From: Candidatus Zixiibacteriota bacterium
Lineage (GTDB): Bacteria > RBG-13-66-14 > B26-G2 > WVWN01
Length of the DNA stretch: 64,000 nt
Direction: 5' to 3'
Assembly (NCBI GenBank): GCA_030613505.1
Contig: JAUWLW010000008.1
Location: 1 to 64,000 of the forward strand
The position numbers were made by a program, and so were the translations under genes. The notes beneath the pieces are model-generated. The model saw nothing but the letters and a program-made list of their open reading frames with translations, made no database searches and had not been told where the DNA came from. Position 1 is the stretch's first letter. Each line of letters begins with the position of its first letter. Shown one piece after another: positions 8,997 through 18,912 of the stretch.

Positions 8997-9950
8997 ATGC
9001 GCTCGCTCACCTATATGGCCGCGGCGGTGGCTTTGGTTTCCGGCGCGGCCTTGGCCGTAGGCCGCGAAGATGCCCGGCCTTCCGTCGAGGGGACACTCCC
9101 CCCCGAACCCGAAGTCGCTAAGAGCTCGCTCGACGATTTAACCGCCCTTAAACGCGACGTCGAGGCAGGCGAAATCGCGCCCGCAAAGCTGGCCGCCGTT
9201 ATGGCCGAGGGCAACGCCGACGGCCGTTACGCGGACGTAACCGAGCTGGCCGAGGTCGCTTTGGGAACGCCGGCCTCGGTTATTACCGCGGCCGAAGCGG
9301 CCCGCGCCGCCGCGGCCCGCGCGGAAGAACGCCGGACCGGTAAAGCGGCGACGGAAACGCCCGAAAGCCGCCGGACAACTTACGCCGGCCTGCCCGTTTA
9401 CCAAAGCAATCCCCGGATACGCAACGAAGCCGGCGTAGCCTATTACTCCCTCGGACGGGCAGCCGACGCCCACGAGTCTTACCTGGCGGCGATTTCCCTT
9501 GCGCCGGCTTACGACGAACCGTACGCTAACTTAGGTTTATTGTACCGCCGTAAGGGCTGGTACCAGAAAGCCCTGGAACAATACGCCAAGGCCCTCGAGC
9601 TCCGGCCTACGAACGAGATCGTGTGGTACAACCGGGCGGTCGTCCTCGAGAAGCTGGGCCGCATCGAAGAAGCGGTCCCGTCGCTCGAGACGGCGATAAA
9701 ACTTGCGCCGAAGTATCGGCCCCCCATCAGGCGGCTAACGCTGTTGTGGTACGACCTCGGCGATTATGAAACCGCCCACGCTTATGCCCAAAAGCTCGTT
9801 TACCTAACGGAGAGCGACGAATTCGCTACGGCCGTAGAGGTTGAATCGGCGAACGAGCTCCTGACGTTAGCGGAAAACCGCCTCCACGGCAAAAAAGCGG
9901 AACCGGCGCTTACCGTCGATGGAACGGCGGCAACACCCGCGGGGCAATAG
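8997..9950 (+). CDS. Secreted tetratricopeptide-repeat protein
   Basis: The ORF track starts this protein inside the tRNA (8958). I move the start to the ATG at 8997, just after the tRNA; it gives a hydrophobic N-terminal segment (AAAVALVSGAALAVG) that looks like a signal peptide. After an Ala/Glu-rich linker, about four TPR units are visible from residue ~125, for example AYDEPYANLGLLYRRKGWY and NEIVWYNRAVVLEKLGRIEE. TPR proteins act as protein-interaction scaffolds, and export suggests a periplasmic or envelope role. No strong Shine-Dalgarno element is seen, so translation from the tRNA-mRNA read-through transcript is uncertain. No specific function is recognised. Confidence 0.8.
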   Translation: MRSLTYMAAAVALVSGAALAVGREDARPSVEGTLPPEPEVAKSSLDDLTALKRDVEAGEIAPAKLAAVMAEGNADGRYADVTELAEVALGTPASVITAAEAARAAAARAEERRTGKAATETPESRRTTYAGLPVYQSNPRIRNEAGVAYYSLGRAADAHESYLAAISLAPAYDEPYANLGLLYRRKGWYQKALEQYAKALELRPTNEIVWYNRAVVLEKLGRIEEAVPSLETAIKLAPKYRPPIRRLTLLWYDLGDYETAHAYAQKLVYLTESDEFATAVEVESANELLTLAENRLHGKKAEPALTVDGTAATPAGQ

Positions 9951-10064
9951 ACCGCGCCCCGACTACGGCGGCCGGGACTAACCGAAAATCCTAAATGGCG
10001 TACGCGGCGCCTTGTTGCCGAAACCGCGGTTTTATGTTAATATTAAATAAAAGGAGGAACTAAC

Positions 10065-10505
10065 GTGAAACGTTGGTGGGTTATACTAGCCGCGGTTGCC
10101 TTCGCGCTCTCGCTGCTCGCGTGCGAGGAGGTGCTGGAGAAAGGTAGCATCGAAGGCAACGTCAAAGACGACGGCCAAAACGTGCCGGGTGCTTTTGTCC
10201 TCCTACTCGAAGAGGGTAAAATGCTGGCTGGCGAGGCGCCGCTCGGTAACGGGTCGGTAACAAACGCCCAGGGGAACTATACTATCCTGCTCGTGGAACC
10301 CAACAAGAATTACTACGTCGTAGCGGTAAAAGACAAAAACGGCGATACGACGTACACGCCGGGCGTAGACCCGATAGGTTACTACGGAAGGTACAGCGAG
10401 ACGACCAGACTCTGGTATCCCGCACCCGTCTCGGTCGCCTCCGGCGAGAAGAAAAAAGGCATCAACGTAGCGGATATGCACATTATCCCCATACCCACCT
10501 GGTAA
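10065..10505 (+). CDS. Small lipoprotein with carboxypeptidase-regulatory-like beta domain
   Basis: GTG start with a strong AAAGGAGG about 7 nt upstream. The N-terminus is a lipoprotein signal ending in LLAC, so the mature protein should be lipid-anchored at about Cys20. The rest (about 125 aa) resembles a single carboxypeptidase regulatory-like / transthyretin-fold domain: GSIEGNVKDDGQNVPGAFV, then NAQGNYTILLVEPNKNYYVVA. Such domains are non-catalytic beta-sandwiches found on many envelope proteins. It has its own terminator and no obvious operon partner. Specific function unknown. Confidence 0.8.
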   Translation: MKRWWVILAAVAFALSLLACEEVLEKGSIEGNVKDDGQNVPGAFVLLLEEGKMLAGEAPLGNGSVTNAQGNYTILLVEPNKNYYVVAVKDKNGDTTYTPGVDPIGYYGRYSETTRLWYPAPVSVASGEKKKGINVADMHIIPIPTW

Positions 10506-10527
10506 AAGCGGATTAAAAGCGGTCCCC

Positions 10528-10554
10528 GGGGCATAGCTCGCTATGCCCCTTTTT
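10528..10554 (+). terminator. Rho-independent terminator after the small lipoprotein
   Basis: GGGGCATAG-CTCG-CTATGCCCC forms a 9-bp perfect stem with a tetraloop and is followed by five T. It lies 23 bp after the stop codon and just before uvrA, so uvrA must have its own promoter or rely on read-through. Confidence 0.85.
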
Positions 10555-10567
10555 CACACCAACCCCC

Positions 10568-13429
10568 ATGGCGGCGAAAAAATACATCCTCATCAAAGGT
10601 GCCGCGGCTCATAACCTCAAGAACGTCGACGTCAAGATCCCGCGCGACCAGCTCGTCGTCATAACCGGCGTTTCGGGTTCCGGTAAGTCTACGCTCGCCT
10701 TCGACACGTTATACGCCGAGGGGCAGCGGCGATACGTAGAATCGCTATCCGCGTACGCCCGGCAATTCCTCGGCCAGATGGATAAGCCGGAAGTCGAATA
10801 CATCGAAGGCCTTTCGCCCGCCATAGCCATCGAACAAAAGTCCGCCAGCAAGAACCCGCGTTCAACCGTCGCTACCGTTACCGAAATCCACGACTACCTC
10901 CGCCTCCTCTACGCCCGCGCCGGCGACCCCCACTGTTATAAATGCGGCAAACCCATCGCGGCTCAAGCCCCGGAGCAAATGGTGGACGAACTGGTGAAGC
11001 TCGCGGCCGGGACGAAACTCTACCTCATGGCACCGGTCGTGGTGGGCCGCAAAGGCCAACACAAAAACGAATTCGAACGGCTGCGGCGCGAGGGGTTCGC
11101 GCGCGTTATCGTCGACGGCGGCGAGTACGAATTGGAAGACGAAATTAAGTTGGAAAAGAATAAGAAGCATACCATATATGCCGTCGTCGACCGCCTGGTC
11201 ATGAAGAAGCAACTCGCCAGGCGGTTGGCTGATTCGCTCGAGACCGCGCTCGAGCTCGGCGAAGGCGTTGCGCTCGCCAGGATATTCCGCGAAAAGGGAT
11301 TCGACGATCGCGTCCTCAGCAAACACTTCGCTTGTTCCGATTGCAACATCTCGTACCCCGAGATAAGCCCGCGCCTGTTTTCGTTCAACAGCCCGTATGG
11401 TATGTGCCCGAGCTGCGGCGGCCTCGGCTTCACCCTCGAGGTAGACGAAGAACTGGTCGTGCCGGACGACGACCTTTCGCTTAACGAAGGCGCGGTCCTT
11501 CCCTACCGACGGGACCCTGACTCGTACGTCTGGCAATACCTCGAAAACCTGGCCCGACGATTGCGCTTCGACCTGGACACCCCCTGGCGGAAATTACCGG
11601 AACCGGTCCGCGAAGTCTTGCTCTACGGCAGCGAGGGGCGCCAGTTCCGCATGCGGTACGAACGCGACGGCCGCGTTTACCAGTTCGTACACGAGATAGA
11701 GGGCGTCATACCCCGCTTGAAACGGCTATACCGCGACACGCAATCCGAAGAGGCCCGCGAATTCTATTACGGCCGGTTCTTTCGCAAGGACCCTTGTCCC
11801 GCTTGTGGCGGCGCCCGCTTGCGGCCGGAGGCCCTGGCCGTGACCGTAGGCGATAAAAACATCGCCGACGTATGCTACCTTTCCGTCACCGAAGCGCTCC
11901 GCTTCTTCAGAAACGTCGAGCTCGCCGGCAACAAAGCCGTCATCGCCAAAGAGATTCTAAAGGAACTCGTCGCCCGCCTCGGCTTCCTCGCCAACGTCGG
12001 CCTGGAATACTTAACACTCGAGCGCGCGGCGCCCACGCTTTCCGGCGGCGAGGCACAGCGCATACGCCTGGCGACGCAAGTAGGTTCCGGCCTTGTCGGC
12101 GTAACCTACATCTTGGACGAACCTACCATCGGCCTTCACAAACGCGACAACGAACGCCTTCTGAAAACGCTGTATTCCCTCCGCGACCTAGGCAATACCG
12201 TCATCGTCGTCGAACACGACGAGCAGACGATACGCGCCGCCGACCACGTAATCGACCTCGGCCCGGGCGCCGGCATTCACGGCGGCCGGGTCGTGGCTTC
12301 CGGCCCGCCCGCCCGGCTCGAGAAATCGAGGAAATCTCTGACGGGCCGTTACCTGCGCGGCGACGCGTACGTCCCGACCCCCGCCGGCCGTCGCCCCGGC
12401 AACGGCGCGGCGCTTACGCTGCGGGGAGCCCGCCACAACAACCTCAAAGACATCGACGTGGCTTTCCCGCTCGGGACGTTTATATGCGTCACCGGCGTTT
12501 CGGGCTCCGGAAAATCCTCCCTCATATCCGAAACGCTTTACCCCGTCCTGAAAAGACGTCTCTACCGGTCGCCGGTGCGGCCCGGCGCCTTCGACGACGT
12601 CGACGGCCTGGACCACTTCGACAAAGTAATCGAGATCGACCAGCAGCCGATAGGCCGAACACCCCGGTCAAACCCGGCGACATATACCAAAGTCTTCGAC
12701 CCCATAAGACGACTCTTCGGCGAGCTCCCGGAATCGAGGGCGAGGGGTTACAAACCGGGGCGTTTCTCGTTCAACGTGCGCGGCGGCCGCTGCGACGCCT
12801 GCGACGGCGACGGCATCATAAAGGTCGAGATGCACTTCCTGCCGGACGTTTATATACCCTGCGAGGTCTGCAAAGGGAAAAGGTATAACCGCGAGACGTT
12901 GGAAATCAAATACAAAGGTAAGAACGTAGCCGACGTCCTGGCGATGACGGTGGAAGAGGCGCTCGCCTTCTTCGACGCGCATCCGAGGATTAAAAAGATT
13001 TTACAGACGCTGTACGACGTCGGCCTCGGCTACGTCGAGCTCGGCCAGCCGGCCCCTACCCTGTCCGGAGGAGAGGCCCAACGCGTAAAGCTCAGCCGCG
13101 AGCTCGCCAAGCGCGCCACCGGCCGAACGATTTACTTCTTGGACGAGCCTACCACGGGCTTACACTTCGACGACGTGAAGAAACTGCTGGCGGTCTTACA
13201 ACGGCTGGTCGACGCCGGCAACACCGTAATCGTCATCGAACACAACCTGGACGTCATCAAGAATGCCGACCACATAATCGACTTGGGCCCGGCGGGCGGC
13301 GACGGCGGCGGCCACCTGGTCGCGGCTGGTACGCCGGAAGAGGTCGCCCGGAAAAGAAATTCTTTTACGGGGAAATATCTAAAGGGAGTTCTGGCTAAAA
13401 AAAGAACCGGCCGCAAGACCGGCTATTAA
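10568..13429 (+). CDS. uvrA: Excinuclease ABC subunit A
   Basis: DNA-damage recognition ATPase of nucleotide excision repair, 953 aa, full length. Two ABC ATPase modules are present: Walker [11 protein letters not shown] (residue ~35) and [10 protein letters not shown] (~645), each with an LSGGEAQR signature and an ILDEP/FLDEP Walker B. Zinc-binding modules are visible at CYKCGKP, CSDCN...CPSCGG, CPACGG, and CDACDGDG...CEVCKG. uvrC is on the opposite strand 37 kb away; uvrB is not in the window. Confidence 0.98.
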   Translation: MAAKKYILIKGAAAHNLKNVDVKIPRDQLVVITGVSGSGKSTLAFDTLYAEGQRRYVESLSAYARQFLGQMDKPEVEYIEGLSPAIAIEQKSASKNPRSTVATVTEIHDYLRLLYARAGDPHCYKCGKPIAAQAPEQMVDELVKLAAGTKLYLMAPVVVGRKGQHKNEFERLRREGFARVIVDGGEYELEDEIKLEKNKKHTIYAVVDRLVMKKQLARRLADSLETALELGEGVALARIFREKGFDDRVLSKHFACSDCNISYPEISPRLFSFNSPYGMCPSCGGLGFTLEVDEELVVPDDDLSLNEGAVLPYRRDPDSYVWQYLENLARRLRFDLDTPWRKLPEPVREVLLYGSEGRQFRMRYERDGRVYQFVHEIEGVIPRLKRLYRDTQSEEAREFYYGRFFRKDPCPACGGARLRPEALAVTVGDKNIADVCYLSVTEALRFFRNVELAGNKAVIAKEILKELVARLGFLANVGLEYLTLERAAPTLSGGEAQRIRLATQVGSGLVGVTYILDEPTIGLHKRDNERLLKTLYSLRDLGNTVIVVEHDEQTIRAADHVIDLGPGAGIHGGRVVASGPPARLEKSRKSLTGRYLRGDAYVPTPAGRRPGNGAALTLRGARHNNLKDIDVAFPLGTFICVTGVSGSGKSSLISETLYPVLKRRLYRSPVRPGAFDDVDGLDHFDKVIEIDQQPIGRTPRSNPATYTKVFDPIRRLFGELPESRARGYKPGRFSFNVRGGRCDACDGDGIIKVEMHFLPDVYIPCEVCKGKRYNRETLEIKYKGKNVADVLAMTVEEALAFFDAHPRIKKILQTLYDVGLGYVELGQPAPTLSGGEAQRVKLSRELAKRATGRTIYFLDEPTTGLHFDDVKKLLAVLQRLVDAGNTVIVIEHNLDVIKNADHIIDLGPAGGDGGGHLVAAGTPEEVARKRNSFTGKYLKGVLAKKRTGRKTGY

Positions 13430-13449
13430 ATTAATAATCTACCGCGCCG

Positions 13450-14166
13450 CTAGAAATCCGCCACGACCTTGGCCACGCCGTCCACCGCAAGCTCGTAAAG
13501 TTCCTTCCCCACTTCAGGCGAAGCTAAACTCGGGTCCGAGCCAATAGCCCCCTGAGGATAACGGTCCCTGATGTCAGATCGGCCCGGCTGCCATGTGATA
13601 AGGCCCGGCTCGGTCTGCTTCACGTCCGCCACGTCGCCTACGAGCTCAGGCCGCAAATACATTAGAATCGAAACCTCCGCGGGCGTTACGTGGCTCCCCT
13701 CCTTGGCGCCGAAGGCTTCGTCGATACGTTTTTCGACTCCGGCCGCGTCGTACCAATTATGTATTAAGATGCGGGCGCCGTCACGCTCGTACGCGGCTTC
13801 GGCCGCGGCGGCCTTGAGCGTGGGCACGTTGCCGCCGTGGCCGTTCACGACGACGATACGTCCGAAGCCCTGGCCTACCAGAAAGCCAAGCAAATCGGCC
13901 GCCATATGAAGATAACTCGACGGCTTAAGGCTCGCCGTCCCCGGAAAGGCGGCGTGGTGGAGCGACATACCATAACAGAGCGGCGGCGTTACGTAAACGC
14001 CGAGCCTTTCGGCCGCGGCTTCCGCAACGGCCGCGGCGATTATGTAGTCGATGCCCGTCGCTACCGCCGGGCCGTGTTGCTCGACGGACCCGGCCGGCAA
14101 CAATAGACGATCGTCCTTTTTGAGATAATTCTCGACGTCAGGCCAGAACGCATAATCTAAACGCAT
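13450..14166 (-). CDS. Creatininase-family amidohydrolase
   Basis: 238-aa metal-dependent amidohydrolase of the creatininase / FAPy-hydrolase superfamily. Diagnostic motifs with the metal ligands are all visible: LPAGSVEQHGP (Glu and His), GIDYIIA (Asp), MSLHHAAFPGT (His), VVNGHGGN (His) and SHVTPAEVS (Glu). Substrates in this family are diverse (creatinine, formamidopyrimidines, mycofactocin precursor), so none can be assigned. It is convergent with uvrA, with only 20 bp between stop codons, and looks monocistronic. Confidence 0.88.
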   Translation of the reverse strand: MRLDYAFWPDVENYLKKDDRLLLPAGSVEQHGPAVATGIDYIIAAAVAEAAAERLGVYVTPPLCYGMSLHHAAFPGTASLKPSSYLHMAADLLGFLVGQGFGRIVVVNGHGGNVPTLKAAAAEAAYERDGARILIHNWYDAAGVEKRIDEAFGAKEGSHVTPAEVSILMYLRPELVGDVADVKQTEPGLITWQPGRSDIRDRYPQGAIGSDPSLASPEVGKELYELAVDGVAKVVADF

Positions 14167-14260
14167 TTTTCCGTCTCCGCCGGCTCACGCGGTTAGTCGC
14201 TAGTTTTCGGCACGATATTAACCTTCGACGGGATATTAACATACAGGTACGACGTTCCCG

Positions 14261-14288
14261 AAATAAAAGCCGGCTCGCGCGCGCCGGC
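14261..14288 (-). terminator. Terminator after the alpha-2-macroglobulin gene
   Basis: On the minus strand the hairpin GCCGGC...GCCGGC is followed by TTTTATTT. It lies 28 bp beyond the stop codon. Confidence 0.6.
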
Positions 14289-14315
14289 CTAGCGGTATCG
14301 CCTTAACGAAACCGC

Positions 14316-17300
14316 CTACTCGAGCGCTTCCAATGCCACGTCGAACGACGCCTCCCGTGAGCTGCCCCAAACCTCCGGCGCGTACATCAACGACGCTCGC
14401 GCCGGCAGCGCCAGGTGTTTGCCGGGCTGCTCGGCGTGCATTACGTACGAGACGGTGTAATCGCCGGGCGAGAGCTCCGTGAAGAAGAACGCCATCTTCT
14501 CGTCGCGGCGTTCACGATGGAAATTACCCCAGTACCAGTCGTAGTAGTAGTCACTTTCCAGTACGTCTTCATCCACTTCGAAACCGGACGGGAAGTAATC
14601 CTCGAGGATGACGTATTCCATCGGGTTCTCGACCGTAAAAGTGACGTCTACGCGGAACCTGTCGCCCGAACGTACGATATCCGGTATGCCCTCTACGGCT
14701 TCGGTGCCGCCTTTGGCCAAACGGTAATATTTCCGGCTCACGACGAAACCCTCGTCGACGGGCATGATCTCGTCTTCTTGTTTGAAATACGTCAACAACG
14801 TCGAATAATACACTTTCCCGACGCCGTCGACTTCCACGCGGACGTCGTTGGCACCCGGTTGGACCGCGCCGTCCTTATCCTTGAGGTAGAGGTGCAGTTT
14901 GGCCGAAGCCACGTTCCCGGGAGTGACGGCAAGCGAGACCACCTCGGCGCCGTTGACGATAACGCGCGCGACGTAGTCGCCCTCGAGCTCCCGCGTCGCC
15001 GCCAGGTAATCGCTCAGCGCGAAGACGACGGCCGCCGTTTCCTGCGTGCTGCGCCAGTAGTTGCCACGCCGCTTGAGCGATAGCCAACGCGCTATACCCT
15101 CCAAGTTCTCGTCGTCGGTTCCCCGCGTCGCGACGATGGCCCGAAGCGCCGTAGCGGTCGTCTGTATGGGACTGTCTTGCCAACTATAATGCCATTCGCC
15201 GACGCCCGTGAAGTGAACGAAGCCACCCTCTTTTACGGCCAATTCGTCGAGGTCCTCGATTACGGTTTGCGCTTCCGCCGTCTCTTCCCTCTTCGCTAAC
15301 GCGAGCGCCAGCAGCGAGAGCTCGTACGCGTCGTAATCGTCGCGTTTTCTAAACGCGTCGACGAGCTCGGCTTTGCCGTCGTCCCGGCCCGCCTCCGCCA
15401 ATACGTACAACATGTATAAGTACGTCGAGCGCTCGTCTTTCTTTACGCCGTTCAGTTGGTCCGCCAAAGAATCGAGGCCCCGACGCAGCACGTCGTCGCG
15501 TACGTCGAAGTCGGCCTCCCGCGCTTTGAGCAGACCGTAGCAAACGTACGTCGTCATGAACGGATGGGTCTCGTCGTCGGTCCACCAACCCCAGCCGCCG
15601 TCGCCGTGTTGGAAATTGTACAACCTCTCGACGCCGGCCTTGACCATCTTCGGCAACTCGGCGTCGAGCTCGTCGTTCTCAAGGCCGAGTTTCTGCAGCG
15701 TTTGAGCGACGTACACCGTCGGTAAAAAGCGACTCATCGTCTGCTCGACGCAGCCGTACGGGTAACCGGCAAGGTATTCGAGAGCATCGAGCATCGTCCC
15801 GGCCAGCGACGGCGCGACCGAAATCTCCAACACCGTCGCGCCGGCAACGGCGTCGTCCGGGACTACGACGGTTTCCGCGAACGTCGCGTTCTCAGCCCGC
15901 GCCGACGCCACGTTGTATTCTAAGCCGTGCGGTAATATCGGGACTCTCAACTCCATCGCGTCGGACTCGACGCGCGTCAACGACGTCGCCGTGAACGTCG
16001 TCTCGCCGACGCCCTCGACGAAGCAGCGCCAATCGACCCGCGCCTCGCCGCCCGCCGCTATCGTAACGAATTTAGACGTCGCACCCTTAATCTTGATTTC
16101 CGGGCCCGCGCGAAGCTCGGCTTTGACGCGCTGCGCCGACGGTAAATAATTATGTACGACGCCCGATATCACTACGTCGTCCCACTGCGTCAGCGTCCGC
16201 GGCATCTCGAGGCGAACGAGAAGGTTCTTACGCGCGATCACTTTCTTCGTCGCCGCGCCGACGAGGGTATCCGTCGTTACGGCGCGCGCCGTCGCACGCC
16301 AGGTGGTCAGACTGTCCGGCATCGCGAAGTCGACCGTCGCTTTGCCTTCCTCGTCGGTCACAAGCTGCGGCCCCCAGAAGGCCGTGTCCGGAAAGTACGC
16401 CCGGATCACCGGCTCGACGTAGCCGTTGCCGTCCTTGAACTTCCCGGCTTTCTTCGCCATCGGCGCGGCCCGGTCCGACGCCTCTCCCAAAGTCATCTCG
16501 TCCATTAACGCGCCGCCTAGACCTTCCCCCTCGGCGTACCCGTACCCGTACGACGAGAAGTAGAACGACATATTGCTAGAGACGTAATTGCCGCGGCGAT
16601 CATAGAAGAATTGCCTGATGTCAGGGGCCGCCTCGGGTTTGATAGCGTATACCGATTCGTCCGCGACGCCGAGCGATACCTCCGCGGCCACCGGCGCGCC
16701 GAGCCAATCCGTCGCCCGAACCGAGAACGTCGCCGTTTCTCGCGGTTTATACGTATCCTTATTGGGCGCTATTTCGATATTTAAAAAACGGTCCTCGGGC
16801 GGTACGACGACGTCACGCTGCGCGCTCGTGAACGAGTCGTCCGCGACCATATACGCGTTAAGGTAAACGTTGGGTGCGAAGCGGCGCTCTATCGGGATCT
16901 CGACCAACGTCGTATCGCCCTCGGGCCGGACGACCCGGGCGTGGTACAACTCATCACCCTCTACCGTCAATAAGACGCCGCTGCCCGGCTTATCCGTCTG
17001 GACCATCGCGAGCGCGACGTCGCCCGGCGCGTACGACTCCTTATCCAGCGTCAGCGTAACGCCCGACCCCGAGTAATAGGAGTGATAATAACTTTCGTCG
17101 GCGACGTAAAACGCTACCGTATAGTCGACGTCGTTGCCGGCGTCGTCGTAAGCCGTGGCCTTTACCGTGTAGTAGCCGACTTCGTCCGGCACGAAGCGGT
17201 AGCGGCTCTCGCCGCTCGGCCCTACGCCGAGTTCGTCTTTCGCAATTGTCTCTTCCACCCATTTGCCGCGTTTAGTAACTTCGCTTTCCTCCCACCGCCG

Positions 17301-18818
17301 GGTGGTAATCTCGAACAAGACGTCGGTGGGGTGCGGCCGGCCGAGCGGGTCGCGGCTTTGGAAAGTGATGAAGGCCGCGTCGCCCGGTTCGTAGAAATAT
17401 TTATCTAGATAAACGTTAAGAGCTAAACCCGCGCGCCATACCGGCGCAGTGGCCGAGCCCGTAACCTCGCGCCGGCTGGCGTCGGTCATCACCGCGTCGA
17501 CGCGGTAATCGTAATCGTACGAGAGCTCGGCCTCGACGGCCAAAGTTCCACGATAATGGCCGTCGTCGTCGAGTTGGCCCTCGCCGTCGGCGACGTACTC
17601 CCAGCCGTAATAGTCGTAGTAGTCGTCGAAGTCGTAATACCAACTGTAGCGATAGGAGCGCCACCCGTAATAATATTTAGCCCGGCGATAGATAGTGTAA
17701 TCCACGTCCGCCCGGGCGACGGGCTCGCCAAAGTAGTAACGCCCGGTAACGTCGAAGGTCAATATATCGCCGGCCAAGTAGTAATCCTTGTGCGTCGTCA
17801 CCGTCACCTCGTACTCCGGCTTACGGTACTCCTCGACGTCGAAATACGACGTGAATTGCTGGTCGCGGAATCGGGTGTTTATATGGTACCGGCCCAGCGG
17901 CGGCTCTTCGCCCAGCGTGAACTCGGCGGCGAAAGAGCCGAACGTCGACGTCGTCAACTCGGCCTTGAAAGCCGTGTCCCCCGACGGCGCGTCGACCTCG
18001 ACGGTTACCTTCTCGCCGGGAAGGTTGCGGTACTCCTCACCCACGTAACGACGGAGTATCCCCTTCATACGCACCGTCTGATTAGGCCGATACACAGGTC
18101 GGTCGGTATAGGTATACCCCTTGTATCGCTCGGGGGAATAATAACCGAAGTACGATTCGCACGGCGTAACGCCCTTCCCCTTCCGGCCGAGAACCAGAAA
18201 ACTCGATCCTTCTTCCGGTAAAATTATCCCGTCCTTGATCGCCAGGCCGTCGGCGTCGGTATAAAGCTCGTCCGCCACTTTGGGAACCGTCAATATTTCC
18301 ACGCCCTCGACGGGCTCGCCGGACATCCTCTCCGCGGCGTACACCATGAGGGTGTCGTTGTCGGTTTTAACCGCTAGAGCGATGCTATTTACAACTACGA
18401 GCACCGCCGCCACCTCTCCTCCGGCCGAAGCGGTTACGACGTACGCCCCCTCTTCTTTTACGGGCACGTCGACATCTCGGTAATCCCAATAATAACCGCG
18501 GTCTATATCCTCTCTCCAAGTCGCCAGAGACTCGGCACCGGCGAAGTCAACGCCCGAGAGAGAATGCAAATCTAAATCGGGACTCTCCGCCGCGGCCTCG
18601 AGGTCGAGGGAGTAAACGGCCATATCGACTTCGTCGACGCCGTGGCTCTGCAGCTCCACGGTAACTCGGTCGCCGGGGTAAAAAACGCTTTCAGACGAAA
18701 GCCACAGGTTCGTCTCGCTTTCGGTAACCCGGCAACTCAAACTCGCGACGAACGCGAACAGTAAAGCCGACGCGGCTGCGCCGTATCGTACGAACTTATT
18801 ACGTGCTTCTCTCGCCAT
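14316..18818 (-). CDS. Bacterial alpha-2-macroglobulin family protein
   Basis: Large envelope protein (about 1500 aa) of the alpha-2-macroglobulin family, which traps attacking proteases. The thioester motif is intact: GYPYGCVEQTMSRF with Cys1023 and Gln1026. MG-type beta domains precede it (for example RPVYRPNQTVRMKGILRRY), and the alpha-alpha toroid and a C-terminal receptor-like domain follow. The first residues form a signal sequence ending near SLSC, a weak lipobox, so lipid anchoring is possible. I choose the ATG at 18818 over the tracked GTG (18830) because GAGGTG lies 9 nt upstream of it. About residues 380-420 hold an unusually Tyr-rich stretch. Bacterial homologues often sit beside pbpC; none is present here. 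Confidence 0.9.
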   Translation of the reverse strand: MAREARNKFVRYGAAASALLFAFVASLSCRVTESETNLWLSSESVFYPGDRVTVELQSHGVDEVDMAVYSLDLEAAAESPDLDLHSLSGVDFAGAESLATWREDIDRGYYWDYRDVDVPVKEEGAYVVTASAGGEVAAVLVVVNSIALAVKTDNDTLMVYAAERMSGEPVEGVEILTVPKVADELYTDADGLAIKDGIILPEEGSSFLVLGRKGKGVTPCESYFGYYSPERYKGYTYTDRPVYRPNQTVRMKGILRRYVGEEYRNLPGEKVTVEVDAPSGDTAFKAELTTSTFGSFAAEFTLGEEPPLGRYHINTRFRDQQFTSYFDVEEYRKPEYEVTVTTHKDYYLAGDILTFDVTGRYYFGEPVARADVDYTIYRRAKYYYGWRSYRYSWYYDFDDYYDYYGWEYVADGEGQLDDDGHYRGTLAVEAELSYDYDYRVDAVMTDASRREVTGSATAPVWRAGLALNVYLDKYFYEPGDAAFITFQSRDPLGRPHPTDVLFEITTRRWEESEVTKRGKWVEETIAKDELGVGPSGESRYRFVPDEVGYYTVKATAYDDAGNDVDYTVAFYVADESYYHSYYSGSGVTLTLDKESYAPGDVALAMVQTDKPGSGVLLTVEGDELYHARVVRPEGDTTLVEIPIERRFAPNVYLNAYMVADDSFTSAQRDVVVPPEDRFLNIEIAPNKDTYKPRETATFSVRATDWLGAPVAAEVSLGVADESVYAIKPEAAPDIRQFFYDRRGNYVSSNMSFYFSSYGYGYAEGEGLGGALMDEMTLGEASDRAAPMAKKAGKFKDGNGYVEPVIRAYFPDTAFWGPQLVTDEEGKATVDFAMPDSLTTWRATARAVTTDTLVGAATKKVIARKNLLVRLEMPRTLTQWDDVVISGVVHNYLPSAQRVKAELRAGPEIKIKGATSKFVTIAAGGEARVDWRCFVEGVGETTFTATSLTRVESDAMELRVPILPHGLEYNVASARAENATFAETVVVPDDAVAGATVLEISVAPSLAGTMLDALEYLAGYPYGCVEQTMSRFLPTVYVAQTLQKLGLENDELDAELPKMVKAGVERLYNFQHGDGGWGWWTDDETHPFMTTYVCYGLLKAREADFDVRDDVLRRGLDSLADQLNGVKKDERSTYLYMLYVLAEAGRDDGKAELVDAFRKRDDYDAYELSLLALALAKREETAEAQTVIEDLDELAVKEGGFVHFTGVGEWHYSWQDSPIQTTATALRAIVATRGTDDENLEGIARWLSLKRRGNYWRSTQETAAVVFALSDYLAATRELEGDYVARVIVNGAEVVSLAVTPGNVASAKLHLYLKDKDGAVQPGANDVRVEVDGVGKVYYSTLLTYFKQEDEIMPVDEGFVVSRKYYRLAKGGTEAVEGIPDIVRSGDRFRVDVTFTVENPMEYVILEDYFPSGFEVDEDVLESDYYYDWYWGNFHRERRDEKMAFFFTELSPGDYTVSYVMHAEQPGKHLALPARASLMYAPEVWGSSREASFDVALEALE

Positions 18819-18912
18819 CACGACGGTCACCTCATTATTTCTCCCTCGCTCTGCGCGGAACGCGGGTTTTCCTATTGGACGGCGACAAGAGCCCGCCGGT
18901 TTAAACGTCTGC

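Noticed and set aside
11872-12888. 338-aa + strand ORF within uvrA
   Set aside because: Arg/Pro-rich frame shadow of uvrA with no domain features.
13396-13440. Terminator hairpin at the end of uvrA (CCGGCC...CCGG)
   Set aside because: Only a 4-bp stem can form and there is no T-tract.
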